From: Sulfitobacter geojensis
Lineage (GTDB): Bacteria; Pseudomonadota; Alphaproteobacteria; Rhodobacterales; Rhodobacteraceae
Length of the DNA: 64,000 bases
Assembly: GCF_000622325.1 (NCBI RefSeq)
Contig: NZ_JASE01000005.1
Location: 3,410,001 to 3,474,000, forward strand
Direction of reading: 5' to 3'
Part shown: positions 17,367 through 26,496 of the stretch, piece by piece
How positions within the stretch are numbered: the first letter of the stretch is position 1
Layout of the letters: each line of letters begins with the position of its first letter
Program-made: the position numbers and the translations under genes
Notes under the pieces: generated by a model
Database searches by the model: none
Seen by the model: only the letters and a program-made list of their open reading frames with translations
Told to the model about the DNA's origin: nothing

Positions 17367-20300
17367 CTAGCCCGCCGTCGGCTTGCGCCGCGCAACAAAC
17401 GCGATGCCCGCAACCAGATACCCGATCAGCGCCACCGCACCCGCACCGGCGACAAACAGCAGAAAACCGGCGGACATAGGCGACATGTTCTGCACCACGG
17501 GCACCCCCTTCGCGACCACAGGATGCAACACGCCAAACCACGCAGCCCAGCCAATTGTCACCGCCCCCCACGCCAGTATCAGCGCCCAAAGCGCCGCCAA
17601 CCCAAACCGCAGGGCCGACACAGGTGCGCGCATGCCACGCCGCAATGCTGCAACCTGGCGGGCAACGTCATGCTGCGCCGCGACCAACGCGGGCACCACT
17701 AGCAGCACCAGAAACATCCCGAAGCCCAGCCCGTAGACAAGAGTGATCACCGTGGGTTTCAAAAACTGCGCCTGCTGGCTTTGCTCATACAGCAGCGGTG
17801 CCATGCCCAGTACCGTTGTCAGCGTCGTCAACATCACGGGCCGCAACCGGTCCGTTGCCCCGTCAATAATCGACGGGATCAATCCGCGACTTTCGGCGTA
17901 TTCATCGATGGTCGTGACCAAGACGATGGAATCGTTGATGATAATCCCTGTCATCCCCAGCAAACCCACAACCGTGAACATGCTCAGCGGCACCTCCCAC
18001 AACGCATGGCCGTAAATCGTCCCAACCAAGCCAAAGGGGATAACAGCCATCACCACCATGGGCCGTGTCCAGCTGCCGAACACCCACGCCAGTACCAGAT
18101 AGATGCCCGTCAGGCACAGGATCAAACCGGTCATCGCATCATTCAGAAAATCACCTTCCTGCTCGCTGAGCCCCGCCAGACGGTATTCGACCTGCTGCTC
18201 GGAGGCGATACGAGGCAGAATTTCTGTCTCCAGATCCTCCTGAATTGCAGACGCCCGCGCGGCGTCATCTTCGGAGATATCTCCGGTAACCGAGATCAGA
18301 CGGATACCGTTCTCGCGCCGGACTGTGGAAAACCCCGTACGCCGTTCGACACTGACGATATCGGCCAAGGGGACATAAAGACCGGCAGGGGTGCGCATCT
18401 GTGTGCGGTCCAGAAAATCCGCCGTCAACTCGCCTTCAGGCAGCTCTACACGAATCGTGGCAGAGCGCGGCCCGTCGGGATAGGTCGCCGCCTCGATCCC
18501 GCCCAGACGGTGGCGCAACGCCGTTCCCAATGTGTCGATGGTAAAGCCCAGCGCTTGCCCTTGCGGTGTCAGATCAAGGATCAATTCCTCTTTATCATAG
18601 GCCAGATTATCCTCGACCGCGCTGACCTCGGGATATTGGCGCAACGCATCCTGCAACGCTTGTGACGCTTCCTTCAGCGTATCGGTATCCGCCCCGTAAA
18701 ACTGCACATCCAGCGCATCGCCCCCCGGACCGGAACGCCAGCCGCGAAAGCTGACAGTTTCGGCCATCGGGTGATTGACCACGGTTTCCTGCAATTCCGC
18801 CACAAAAGCAAAACTGGAATAGGGCCGCAGATCAGCGTCGATCAGCTCAATCGATATGCCCCCCAGCAGATCGGCATCTTTAGTATCGGCACCGGCCAGC
18901 CCGCGCCCGCCATTGCCGCCAATCTGCGCAATCACGTAATCCAGCGGGTTGGTGCCATAGCGTTCGGCATACTCCGCGCCCAGCGCTTCGGTGGCGCGTT
19001 GCATTTCGCGCATCATGGCCAAAGTGTCTTCGCGGGTCGCCCCTTCGGTCATCATAAAGTTGCCCGAGACAGAGCCGCGTTCGGGCGCATTAAAGAACCG
19101 CCATTGCACATCGCCTTTGATAAACAAGGCCACCTGTGACGCCAGCACGGCAAGCACGCCCGCCAACACGACATAGCGCGCACGGATCACCCCTGCCATA
19201 AACGGGCGGAACAAGGTTTCGCGCACCCAGACAAAGCCGCGATTCACCACTCGGCTGGGCATGTCGTACCAATGTTCCTTGTCCGCTGCCGCCACCGCAT
19301 GAGCCATGTGATTGGGCAGGATCAAAAAGCACTCAACCAAGGACGCCGCCAAAACGGCGATCACGGTGAACGGAATATCCTGGATCAAATCACCGAACCG
19401 CCCGCCCACGGCAACCAGCCCGAAAAACGCGATAATCGTGGTCAAAGTGGCGGCGAAAACCGGCATCGACATGCGCTGCGCCGCCTTTTCTGCCGCGACC
19501 ATCGGCGGCTCCCCAAGCGTACGAAACCGGTGGTCTGTGTGCTCCCCGACCACAATCGCGTCATCCACCACGATGCCCAGCGTAATGATCAGCCCGAACA
19601 GCGAAATCATATTGATCGTCAGCCCGCCCAGATACATCAGTGCAATCGCCGCTCCCATCGCCACGGGAATGCCTGCTGCCACCCAAAAGGCCGTGCGCGC
19701 ATTCAGGAACAGGAACAACAAACCGACAACCAGCCCCAATCCCATCAATCCGTTGTCGATCAGCAGGTCCAGACGCCCCTTGATCGCCTCTGACCTTGTG
19801 CGGATCAATTCAACGTTGACCGATGCCGGCAGGCTTGAGCGCAAGGCCGCCGCAACCTGTTCTACGTCCTCTTGAATACCAATCGCATCACCTCGATCAG
19901 ACCGGTCCACCCGCACCGACATTGCCGGATTTTCACCGACAAAGTACTGGCGGTTGCGGTCAACGCCTTCTTCGCGCACCACGGCCACATCGCCCACTGT
20001 CAGCTTTGAGCCATCAGGATTGGAGCGCAGCACGATACCTGCAATCTCGCGCGCCGTTCTTTTCGCGGTGCCGGTACGCACCCGCGCATTCGCGCCGCTC
20101 ACATCGCCCGCAGGGTCGGCGTCAACCTCTGCGGCAATGGCTGCCGCGATTTCGGCCATGCTCACATCATAGGCAATCAACTGCGCTGACGGCACTTCGA
20201 TCATGGTTTGCGGGGCCGCGACCCCTTCGATCGTGGTGCGGGTGACGCCCGCGGCAAACAGACGGGTCACGAATTCATCGGCAAAGCGGCCCAACTGTTC

Positions 20301-20768
20301 CGGTGCCACCGGTCCCGTGATCACGACATCCGTCACCCTGTCGCGCCACGCGCCGCGCCGCACGTTCGGCTCTTCGGCCTCGTCCGGCAAGGTCGTGACC
20401 AGATCAACCGCCGTTTGCACATCCGCCGCAGCGCGGGCCATGTCCCAGCTTGGTTCAAAATCCAGAACGATCGTGCCTGACCCTTCGCGCGAGGTGCTAT
20501 TGGATCCCTCAACCCCCTCAATGGCCAGTAGGGCAGGTTCAAGAATTTGCACAATCGCGGCGTCAACGTCCTCCGCACCGGCCCCTTGCCAGACGGTTGA
20601 GACACTTACGCTGTCGACAATCACATCGGGGAAAAACTGCGCCCGCATGTTGGGGGCCGATGCGAAACCCGCGACCAGCAGCACAAGCAACAACAGGTTC
20701 GCAGCCGTGCGGTGACGCACAAAGTAGGACAGAATACCGCCCGCCGCCTCAGGCATCTTGCGCGCCAT
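17367..20768 (-). CDS. RND-family efflux transporter permease
   Basis: This 1133-residue inner-membrane pump has the AcrB-like plan: N-terminal helix, large periplasmic loop, helices 2-6 (with GIVVDDAIVVGEH, the proton-relay Asp pair on helix 4), second periplasmic loop, and helices 8-12 (LGMTGIIINDSIVLV). It exports hydrophobic compounds across the envelope using proton motive force. The adaptor gene immediately upstream (3 bases) forms its partner. No outer-membrane channel gene is present, so a TolC-like protein encoded elsewhere is expected. Substrate cannot be predicted. Confidence 0.95.
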   Translation of the reverse strand: MARKMPEAAGGILSYFVRHRTAANLLLLVLLVAGFASAPNMRAQFFPDVIVDSVSVSTVWQGAGAEDVDAAIVQILEPALLAIEGVEGSNSTSREGSGTIVLDFEPSWDMARAAADVQTAVDLVTTLPDEAEEPNVRRGAWRDRVTDVVITGPVAPEQLGRFADEFVTRLFAAGVTRTTIEGVAAPQTMIEVPSAQLIAYDVSMAEIAAAIAAEVDADPAGDVSGANARVRTGTAKRTAREIAGIVLRSNPDGSKLTVGDVAVVREEGVDRNRQYFVGENPAMSVRVDRSDRGDAIGIQEDVEQVAAALRSSLPASVNVELIRTRSEAIKGRLDLLIDNGLMGLGLVVGLLFLFLNARTAFWVAAGIPVAMGAAIALMYLGGLTINMISLFGLIITLGIVVDDAIVVGEHTDHRFRTLGEPPMVAAEKAAQRMSMPVFAATLTTIIAFFGLVAVGGRFGDLIQDIPFTVIAVLAASLVECFLILPNHMAHAVAAADKEHWYDMPSRVVNRGFVWVRETLFRPFMAGVIRARYVVLAGVLAVLASQVALFIKGDVQWRFFNAPERGSVSGNFMMTEGATREDTLAMMREMQRATEALGAEYAERYGTNPLDYVIAQIGGNGGRGLAGADTKDADLLGGISIELIDADLRPYSSFAFVAELQETVVNHPMAETVSFRGWRSGPGGDALDVQFYGADTDTLKEASQALQDALRQYPEVSAVEDNLAYDKEELILDLTPQGQALGFTIDTLGTALRHRLGGIEAATYPDGPRSATIRVELPEGELTADFLDRTQMRTPAGLYVPLADIVSVERRTGFSTVRRENGIRLISVTGDISEDDAARASAIQEDLETEILPRIASEQQVEYRLAGLSEQEGDFLNDAMTGLILCLTGIYLVLAWVFGSWTRPMVVMAVIPFGLVGTIYGHALWEVPLSMFTVVGLLGMTGIIINDSIVLVTTIDEYAESRGLIPSIIDGATDRLRPVMLTTLTTVLGMAPLLYEQSQQAQFLKPTVITLVYGLGFGMFLVLLVVPALVAAQHDVARQVAALRRGMRAPVSALRFGLAALWALILAWGAVTIGWAAWFGVLHPVVAKGVPVVQNMSPMSAGFLLFVAGAGAVALIGYLVAGIAFVARRKPTAG

Positions 20769-20771
20769 GCC

Positions 20772-22223
20772 CTAGCCCCCCATCCGGCTTTCGATCCGCG
20801 CGACCATCTCGGCGGGGACTTTTGCTTCGGTCAACCGCGCCAGAACGCGCTCTTTGGCTTCTTTGGGCATACGTGTGTTGGCCTGCACAAAAGCGACCAG
20901 TGCGGCGCGGCGTTCTTCGGTCAGCTCCAGCATTTCAGGCGCAGCTTGCGGAGTGCCCTCGCGCGTGACCGGTTTTACCGCGATGCCCGCGCCCAACAGC
21001 GGGGAACGTGCCTCCACGATCTGGCGACCCAAAATCGGACCGCGCACCAACACGTCATCCCCCTGACGGCGCAACAGGTCGACCTGAACGGCCTCAAGCC
21101 GGTTTTCGCTATCCAGCACCAACAATTCACCGCGCGCATCGACCGCGGATGCAGGCAGGCGGGTCACGTTTTTCAACACGGGTTCTTGCACGCGTACGGT
21201 CACAAAGTCACCGGGCTTGAACCCGCCCGCATCGCTGAGCGCCGCAAAGATCAACCGGCCCGTAGACCCTTCTCCAGCGGCGGCGCTGGCGCGACTGATG
21301 CGCCCCTTCGCCTCAAGATCCACACCGGTGACGTCCAGCAAAGCCACCAGTTCGGCCCGTATCAGTTGCGCGTCTGCATCAAGCAGCCGCGCATATTGGG
21401 CCGTGGACAGGCGGAACGACACCTCGAGGTCTTGCGGATCAATCAGTTCGGCCAAACGTTCATTTGCCGTCACGCGCCGGCCCACGACCACATCCGTGGC
21501 CGACAGCGTACCATCAAACGGCGCGGTCAATGTCGTGTCTGCCAGCCGGCGTTTGGCTTCCGCCAAGGCGATTTCAGCCCGCGCCAAACTGGTTTTCGCC
21601 TGATCCAGACGGGCCTCTCCCTGTGCCACCGCCTGACGGCGCGACACCACAGCCTGCTGCGCGGCGGCAGCGGCAAGTTCTGCCACTTCGGTGGTTGCCG
21701 CCGTCCCGACACCGCGTTCGGCCAACCCTTGCTGGCGCTCAAACGCACGGGTCCGCAGATCCGCTTGCAATTGCGTCGCGTCCAGTTCGGCACCGGCCAG
21801 TTCCAAAGACCGCGCCGCATCGCGCCCCTCGGCCAACGCATCGGCCACGTCACTTTGCGCACGATCCACCGCAGATTGCGCATCCGCAGGATCCAGACGT
21901 ACCAACACCTGACCTGCTTTGACCTCGCCGCCGTCTTCGAAACCTTCCGCCAGTTCGATCACCCGACCGCCCACAGCGGCGCGCAATTCCAGCAAACGAC
22001 GGCTTTGCACTTCGCCAAAAGTTTCCAGTACCGGCACCACATCTTCGGCCTGCGCCGTCACCACATTCACCGCAAACACACGTTCACGCGCGGGCGGGCC
22101 TTTGGGATCGTCAGCCATGCGCTCACTGACCGCGCCGCCCACCAATGCTGCCGCAAACACCAGCAACCCCAAGGTACAGGCGGCCAGAAAGAGACCAATC
22201 ATGCTTTGTCGTAAAAAACGCAT
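20772..22223 (-). CDS. RND efflux periplasmic adaptor (membrane fusion protein)
   Basis: This 483-residue protein is anchored by an N-terminal helix (about 8-30). It then shows the lipoyl half-motif (VGGRVIELAEGFEDGGEVKAG), a long alpha-helical hairpin rich in Ala, Gln and Arg, the second lipoyl half (LTAPFDGTLS), beta-barrel and membrane-proximal domains. A C-terminal tail of about 60 residues rich in Glu/Arg is unusual and may be helical. ATG at 22223 was chosen; a longer reading lacks support. Operon with the RND permease. Confidence 0.92.
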   Translation of the reverse strand: MRFLRQSMIGLFLAACTLGLLVFAAALVGGAVSERMADDPKGPPARERVFAVNVVTAQAEDVVPVLETFGEVQSRRLLELRAAVGGRVIELAEGFEDGGEVKAGQVLVRLDPADAQSAVDRAQSDVADALAEGRDAARSLELAGAELDATQLQADLRTRAFERQQGLAERGVGTAATTEVAELAAAAAQQAVVSRRQAVAQGEARLDQAKTSLARAEIALAEAKRRLADTTLTAPFDGTLSATDVVVGRRVTANERLAELIDPQDLEVSFRLSTAQYARLLDADAQLIRAELVALLDVTGVDLEAKGRISRASAAAGEGSTGRLIFAALSDAGGFKPGDFVTVRVQEPVLKNVTRLPASAVDARGELLVLDSENRLEAVQVDLLRRQGDDVLVRGPILGRQIVEARSPLLGAGIAVKPVTREGTPQAAPEMLELTEERRAALVAFVQANTRMPKEAKERVLARLTEAKVPAEMVARIESRMGG

Positions 22224-22340
22224 ACCCGTCCGATCCAAAGAAAACTTCGCTGCGCCCCAGTCTAGAAGGCGCAGAGAAAATACCAAGCTACATCTTGTTG
22301 AACGGATGTCGCAGGTATTTCCGTCGCAGGAATGCCAGAA

Positions 22341-22883
22341 TTATTTGCGTCGCTTGTGTTCGTCGAGCCGCGGCATGATCTCGACAAAATTGCAGGGCTT
22401 GTGACGGTAATCCAGTTGCTTGCCCAAAATCTCGTCCCACGCGTCCTTGCAGGCGCCGGGAGATCCCGGCAGGGCGAACAGATAGGTGCCATTGGCCACG
22501 CCGCCCGTTGCACGGCTTTGCACAGCTGACGTCCCGATCTTTTGCATCGAGACCATGGTGAACACGGTGCCAAAGGCGTCGATCTCTTTTTCATAGACAT
22601 CGCGGTGCGCTTCGACCGTGACATCACGGCCCGTCAACCCCGTGCCACCGGTGGAAATAATCACGTCGATCGCCTTATCCGCGCACCACGCCCGCAATTG
22701 ATCCGCAATCAGACCGCGCTCATCAGGTAGAACGTGACGTTCGGCAACCGAATGACCCGCCGCTTCGATGCGGTCGCGCAAGACATCACCAGAGCGGTCC
22801 TGAGACAGATCGCGGGTGTCCGACACTGTGAGCAAGGCGATGCGCACAGCGATAAATTCAGCGGTTTCGTCGATACGGCTCAT
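22341..22883 (-). CDS. moaB: Molybdenum cofactor biosynthesis protein MoaB
   Basis: This 180-residue MogA/MoaB-type protein adenylylates molybdopterin before molybdate insertion by MoeA. Seen: TVSDTRDLSQDRSGDVL, the nucleotide-binding IISTGGTGLTGRDVT and the LPGSPGACKDAWDEIL block near the C-terminus. It supplies the substrate for MoeA encoded at 5425-7485. Unlike the main operon, it is coupled (ATGA overlap) to a LysE exporter gene, and the RND adaptor follows about 120 bases downstream. Confidence 0.94.
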   Translation of the reverse strand: MSRIDETAEFIAVRIALLTVSDTRDLSQDRSGDVLRDRIEAAGHSVAERHVLPDERGLIADQLRAWCADKAIDVIISTGGTGLTGRDVTVEAHRDVYEKEIDAFGTVFTMVSMQKIGTSAVQSRATGGVANGTYLFALPGSPGACKDAWDEILGKQLDYRHKPCNFVEIMPRLDEHKRRK

Positions 22884-23503
22884 GATCGCTCCAATACTGC
22901 CAGTCGGGCGGCGAGGCCCAGAAAGATGCCACCGCTGATCCAGCCAGTGACACGGGCCGCGCGCCCGCCGGTTGCCAAAGCGCGGCCAAAGCGGCCGGCA
23001 AAGGCCCCCACCGCCCCGTTGATGATAAACCCGCCGACACCGATCACCGCGCCGCAGATCAGGAATTGCGCAAACACATTACCCGCCTCGGGCCGGATGA
23101 ACTGCGGCACAAAGGCCAGCACGAACAGTATTACTTTGGGGTTTGTCAGGTTTATCAACAGACCCGTACCAAAGGCGCGCGCCACGGACAGACCCGGCCC
23201 CGTGGGCCCGGCTGGCGGTGGCGGGCGAAACGCACCAATCGCGAGGTAGACCAGATAGGCCACGCCGATCCAGCGGATCACGTCGAATGCCCAAGGATGC
23301 GCAGCGATCAACGCGCCCAACCCCAGACCGGCAAGCGCCACATGCACCATACCTCCCACCGCGACACCGCCGCTCCCTGCGATCGCGGCACGCGGCCCCG
23401 CCCGCAGACCCTGCCCCAGACAGAACATCATATCCGGCCCCGGCGTGAGGTTCAGCGCCAGTGCGGCAGGCACAAATGCCAGCAGGGTAATCGGATCAAC
23501 CAT
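22880..23503 (-). CDS. LysE/RhtB-family amino acid exporter
   Basis: This 207-residue protein with about six hydrophobic helices has the family signature LNLTPGPDMMFCLGQGLRAGPRAAI near residues 19-42 and LLINLTNPKVILFVLAF in the middle. It likely exports an amino acid or derivative across the inner membrane. It overlaps the uracil-DNA glycosylase gene by 8 bases and moaB by 4 bases. Mixed functions in this run suggest packing rather than a pathway. Confidence 0.9.
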   Translation of the reverse strand: MVDPITLLAFVPAALALNLTPGPDMMFCLGQGLRAGPRAAIAGSGGVAVGGMVHVALAGLGLGALIAAHPWAFDVIRWIGVAYLVYLAIGAFRPPPPAGPTGPGLSVARAFGTGLLINLTNPKVILFVLAFVPQFIRPEAGNVFAQFLICGAVIGVGGFIINGAVGAFAGRFGRALATGGRAARVTGWISGGIFLGLAARLAVLERS

Positions 23504-24266
23504 TCTGCAACCTCTTCTTAAGACTGAGCAAATCCGTCCAAGTTTCGCGCTTATACTCGGGCGAACGCATCAATTGGGACGGGTGAAACATCGGCAATGC
23601 GGGCAGACCTGCGGCCTGCGTCCACTGCCCGCGCAACCGTGCGACCCCGCGTTTTTCCAGCAAGGCCTGACAGGCCCAATTGCCAGCCAGCACCAACAGC
23701 TTGGGCGCGGCAAGTTCGATGTGACGCAGCAAGAACGGCTTCATCATCGCGATTTCATGCGGTTTGGGATCCCGGTTTTGCGGCGGGCGCCACGGCAGGA
23801 TGCTGGTGATGTAGACTGGTGCCGCTTCATGCGCGCGCCCCATCCCGATGGCACCCAGCATCTTGTCCAACAGCTGCCCTTCCTTATCGACAAAGGGCAG
23901 GCCTGCCTGATCTTCTGCCCGTGTCGGGGCATTTCCGATGATCATGACAGGAGCCCCTGCGATCCCGTCTGAAAACACCAGATTGCGCGCGCCCTTTTTC
24001 AAATCACAGTGCTCAAAAGCCGCCATTGCTGCACGCAATTCCTCAAGCGTTCCAGCCCCCGAAGCTGCCTGTTGGGCAAGGGCGACCGGATCTTCCTTGG
24101 CCATCGGCACAAAACCACCAGCAGCCGCTTCTGCCACTTTGGGTTTTTCCACCACGGCAGGGACGTCATAGCGATTGACCGGCACATCCGAAATCGCCTC
24201 GGTCGCGCCAAGTTCGATCTGCCACTCCAGCAGCGCGTGGTCGTGATGAAAGCTCGCTGATTCCAT
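23496..24266 (-). CDS. Uracil-DNA glycosylase family protein lacking Fe-S ligands
   Basis: This 256-residue protein has a C-terminal family-4-like UDG fold: motif A region [18 protein letters not shown] (residues 109-126), [34 protein letters not shown] and the HPSQL motif (228-232). Family 4 enzymes bind a [4Fe-4S] cluster through four cysteines. Here only Cys87 and Cys199 exist in the whole protein; the CRPP position is Trp159 and the next ligand position is Met. The N-terminal 80 residues are low-complexity. Motif A has GNAPT where active enzymes have GEAPG. It may be an active variant or a DNA-binding relative. Divergent from pyrB. Confidence 0.85.
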   Translation of the reverse strand: MESASFHHDHALLEWQIELGATEAISDVPVNRYDVPAVVEKPKVAEAAAGGFVPMAKEDPVALAQQAASGAGTLEELRAAMAAFEHCDLKKGARNLVFSDGIAGAPVMIIGNAPTRAEDQAGLPFVDKEGQLLDKMLGAIGMGRAHEAAPVYITSILPWRPPQNRDPKPHEIAMMKPFLLRHIELAAPKLLVLAGNWACQALLEKRGVARLRGQWTQAAGLPALPMFHPSQLMRSPEYKRETWTDLLSLKKRLQNG

Positions 24267-24370
24267 GGACCCAGCTTACGCCCCCGCAGCGGCAATCTAA
24301 ATCCCTGATCGCCTTGCCGCGACACCTGCCCGCGCCCTATAAGGGGGCAACCCCATTCAAAGGTGTCCCC

Positions 24371-25333
24371 ATGTCCTTCGCACCCGCCGCTTTCACACAT
24401 AAACATCTGCTCGGTATCGAACATCTGTCGCAAAGCGATATTACCGCGATCCTTGATCTGGCCGACAGCTATGCCGACCTGAACCGTCAGCCGTTGAAAC
24501 ACACCGATGCCTTGGCGGGGCTGACCCAGATCAACATGTTCTTCGAAAACTCGACCCGTACGCAGGCCAGCTTTGAAATCGCGGGCAAACGGCTCGGGGC
24601 GGATGTGATGAACATGGCGATGCAGGCCTCGTCGATCAAAAAGGGCGAGACCCTGATTGATACCGCCATGACATTGAATGCCATGCACCCTGATCTGCTG
24701 GTCGTGCGCCATCCGCAATCGGGGGCCGTCGATCTGTTGGCGCAAAAAGTGAACTGTGCGGTGCTGAACGCCGGTGACGGGCGCCATGAACACCCGACGC
24801 AAGCCTTGCTGGACGCGCTGACGATCCGCCGCGCCAAGGGGCGGTTGCACCGTCTGTCGATCGCGATTTGCGGTGATATCGCCCATTCACGTGTGGCACG
24901 TTCCAACATCATGCTGTTGGGCAAGATGGAAAACCGCATCCGGCTGATTGGCCCGCCCACGTTGATGCCCGCAGGCATCGCGGAATTCGGTGTCGAGGTG
25001 TTTGACGACATGGCAGAGGGGCTAAAAGACGTCGATGTCGTGATGATGCTGCGCCTGCAAAAGGAACGCATGGACGGCGGTTTCATCCCGTCCGAGCGCG
25101 AATATTACCATCGCTACGGGCTGGACGCGGACAAGCTGGCCCATGCCAAACCCGACGCCATCGTGATGCACCCCGGCCCGATGAACCGCGGGGTCGAGAT
25201 TGACGGCACATTGGCCGATGACATCAACCGCAGCGTCATTCAGGATCAAGTCGAAATGGGCGTAGCCGTGCGCATGGCCGCAATGGACCTGTTGGCCCGA
25301 AACCTGCGCGCGCGCACGCCTGAAACGGTATAA
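24371..25333 (+). CDS. pyrB: Aspartate carbamoyltransferase catalytic subunit
   Basis: This 320-residue cytosolic enzyme condenses carbamoyl phosphate with aspartate, the first committed step of pyrimidine synthesis. Carbamoyl-phosphate binding [12 protein letters not shown] (Ser61-Thr64) and HPTQALLD are present, as is MLRLQKERM for the aspartate side. The ATG at 24371 follows AAAGGTG and gives the family length. The dihydroorotase-like gene downstream appears non-catalytic, so PyrB may form a PyrB/PyrC' complex as in Pseudomonas. Three small membrane protein genes lie between the two. Confidence 0.96.
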   Translation: MSFAPAAFTHKHLLGIEHLSQSDITAILDLADSYADLNRQPLKHTDALAGLTQINMFFENSTRTQASFEIAGKRLGADVMNMAMQASSIKKGETLIDTAMTLNAMHPDLLVVRHPQSGAVDLLAQKVNCAVLNAGDGRHEHPTQALLDALTIRRAKGRLHRLSIAICGDIAHSRVARSNIMLLGKMENRIRLIGPPTLMPAGIAEFGVEVFDDMAEGLKDVDVVMMLRLQKERMDGGFIPSEREYYHRYGLDADKLAHAKPDAIVMHPGPMNRGVEIDGTLADDINRSVIQDQVEMGVAVRMAAMDLLARNLRARTPETV

Positions 25334-25339
25334 AGGCGG

Positions 25340-25867
25340 ATGGCAATCGACATTCCAACCGGCGAAACAGGCACAACGCGGGTGTTTTCGCTTTCAATGC
25401 CTGCGGCCCATGCCAAAGCCCTACAAGCCAGCAATGAGGCCCAGTTCGCAATTCTTGGTGTCGCGGCGCTGAACCCCGATGGTATCGAAGTGTTCCCCGT
25501 GTCCGATCTGGATGAAATCGGTCTTGCCGGTTATCTGCGGCAAGGTACCGACGCTGATGAAACGCAGATCAAGCGGGACGCGGCCAAGCTGCGCGCGCTC
25601 GATGGTTGGGTCATGCTGGTGCATTCATTGGCCTTCGGCGGCAACGCAATGCGCCTGACGCCTGATTCCGCGCTGACATTGATCGGCACCTACGCACAGC
25701 CCGCCGCGCCAAGCCAGCACGCCGGCATATCGGCGAAAGCCGCGCAACCCTATACGGGTGCCCCCGCCCCAAAAGCGGCCGCCCCCGACATGCAACGCCA
25801 TAAATCACGGGCAATAGGGGCGTTGATCCTGCTTGCCGTTCTCATTCTGTGGTGGGCCGTTGGCTGA
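25340..25867 (+). CDS. Tail-anchored protein of unknown function
   Basis: This 175-residue protein starts 6 bases after pyrB. Residues 1-115 form a soluble domain (VFSLSMPAAHAKAL, LRALDGWVMLVHSLAFGG), followed by a Pro/Ala-rich linker and one C-terminal helix (about 157-174) after a basic patch (HKSRA). This topology puts the domain in the cytoplasm. The family is unknown to me. Tight spacing with pyrB indicates cotranscription. Confidence 0.75.
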   Translation: MAIDIPTGETGTTRVFSLSMPAAHAKALQASNEAQFAILGVAALNPDGIEVFPVSDLDEIGLAGYLRQGTDADETQIKRDAAKLRALDGWVMLVHSLAFGGNAMRLTPDSALTLIGTYAQPAAPSQHAGISAKAAQPYTGAPAPKAAAPDMQRHKSRAIGALILLAVLILWWAVG

Positions 25868-25893
25868 CCCGTCACCCGAAAAAGGAAATCCCG

Positions 25894-25992
25894 ATGGAAG
25901 ACCCTAAAGACCCCAAGATGTCCGGCCGGATCGCAATGATCGCCTTGCTGGTGGCCTTTGGCATTGTGGGCATGATGTTGTGGATCGCCTGA
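25894..25992 (+). CDS. Small single-helix membrane protein (32 residues)
   Basis: The start ATG at 25894 follows AAAGGAA by 7 bases. The product is a charged N-terminus (MEDPKDPKMSGR) and one hydrophobic helix of about 20 residues ending MMLWIA. The stop overlaps the next gene's GTG start by 13 bases, which suggests translational coupling. It is too small for automatic calls; similar tiny membrane proteins often bind larger partners, but nothing here shows which. Confidence 0.55.
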   Translation: MEDPKDPKMSGRIAMIALLVAFGIVGMMLWIA

Positions 25993-26420
25993 CCCCTGAC
26001 GGGATCAGTTGGGCCCCGTCACGCCGCATTTTCCTGCGCCGTGTGGCGATTACTGCGGCGTTGACCTTTCTCGGGCTGGCCACGGTGGCACTGGTCTGCT
26101 CTGTCTATTTCGGATTGCCTCGCGCGTGGGGGTTTTGGGGCGCTGGCGTGCTTGCCTTGGGGTTCATGATCGAAGATCTGTTGCGCTGGCGTATACTGCG
26201 CAGTGATCTGTGGCAGATCAGCCAAGGACAGCTGATCTATGACGGGCCGGACGGGCGTTCGCAAATTTCGCTGTCCGACATCGACAGCGCAAGGGTGCAA
26301 TGGGGCACCCGCGTTGTGATCACCCTGACCTCCGGCCAACGCATGTTGATGCGTCATCTGCCTTATGCTGCCGCCACTGCCGAACAGATCGAAACCGCCC
26401 GCGGCCCACGCCGCCCTTAA
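25980..26420 (+). CDS. Membrane protein with PH-like domain, unknown function
   Basis: This 146-residue protein starts with GTG at 25980 inside the end of the small upstream gene. Two hydrophobic helices (about 20-46 and 49-66) are followed by a beta-rich domain of about 80 residues (LWQISQGQLIYDG, RVVITLTSGQRMLMRHL) that resembles bacterial PH-type domains. Part of the pyrB to plsY run. The function is not known; by topology the beta domain faces the cytoplasm. Confidence 0.7.
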   Translation: MDRLTPDGISWAPSRRIFLRRVAITAALTFLGLATVALVCSVYFGLPRAWGFWGAGVLALGFMIEDLLRWRILRSDLWQISQGQLIYDGPDGRSQISLSDIDSARVQWGTRVVITLTSGQRMLMRHLPYAAATAEQIETARGPRRP

Positions 26421-26496
26421 CATCGCCTTGCCCCCCTTGGTTTAGGGGCGTTTTTCAGGCAAGAGACCTTAACCTGATCCAGACCAAAGGCCCGCC

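Noticed and set aside
20712-22214. Open frame of about 500 codons on the plus strand, opposite the RND adaptor
   Set aside because: It is rich in Arg/Gln/His with no domain, and the minus strand shows clear lipoyl and hairpin motifs.
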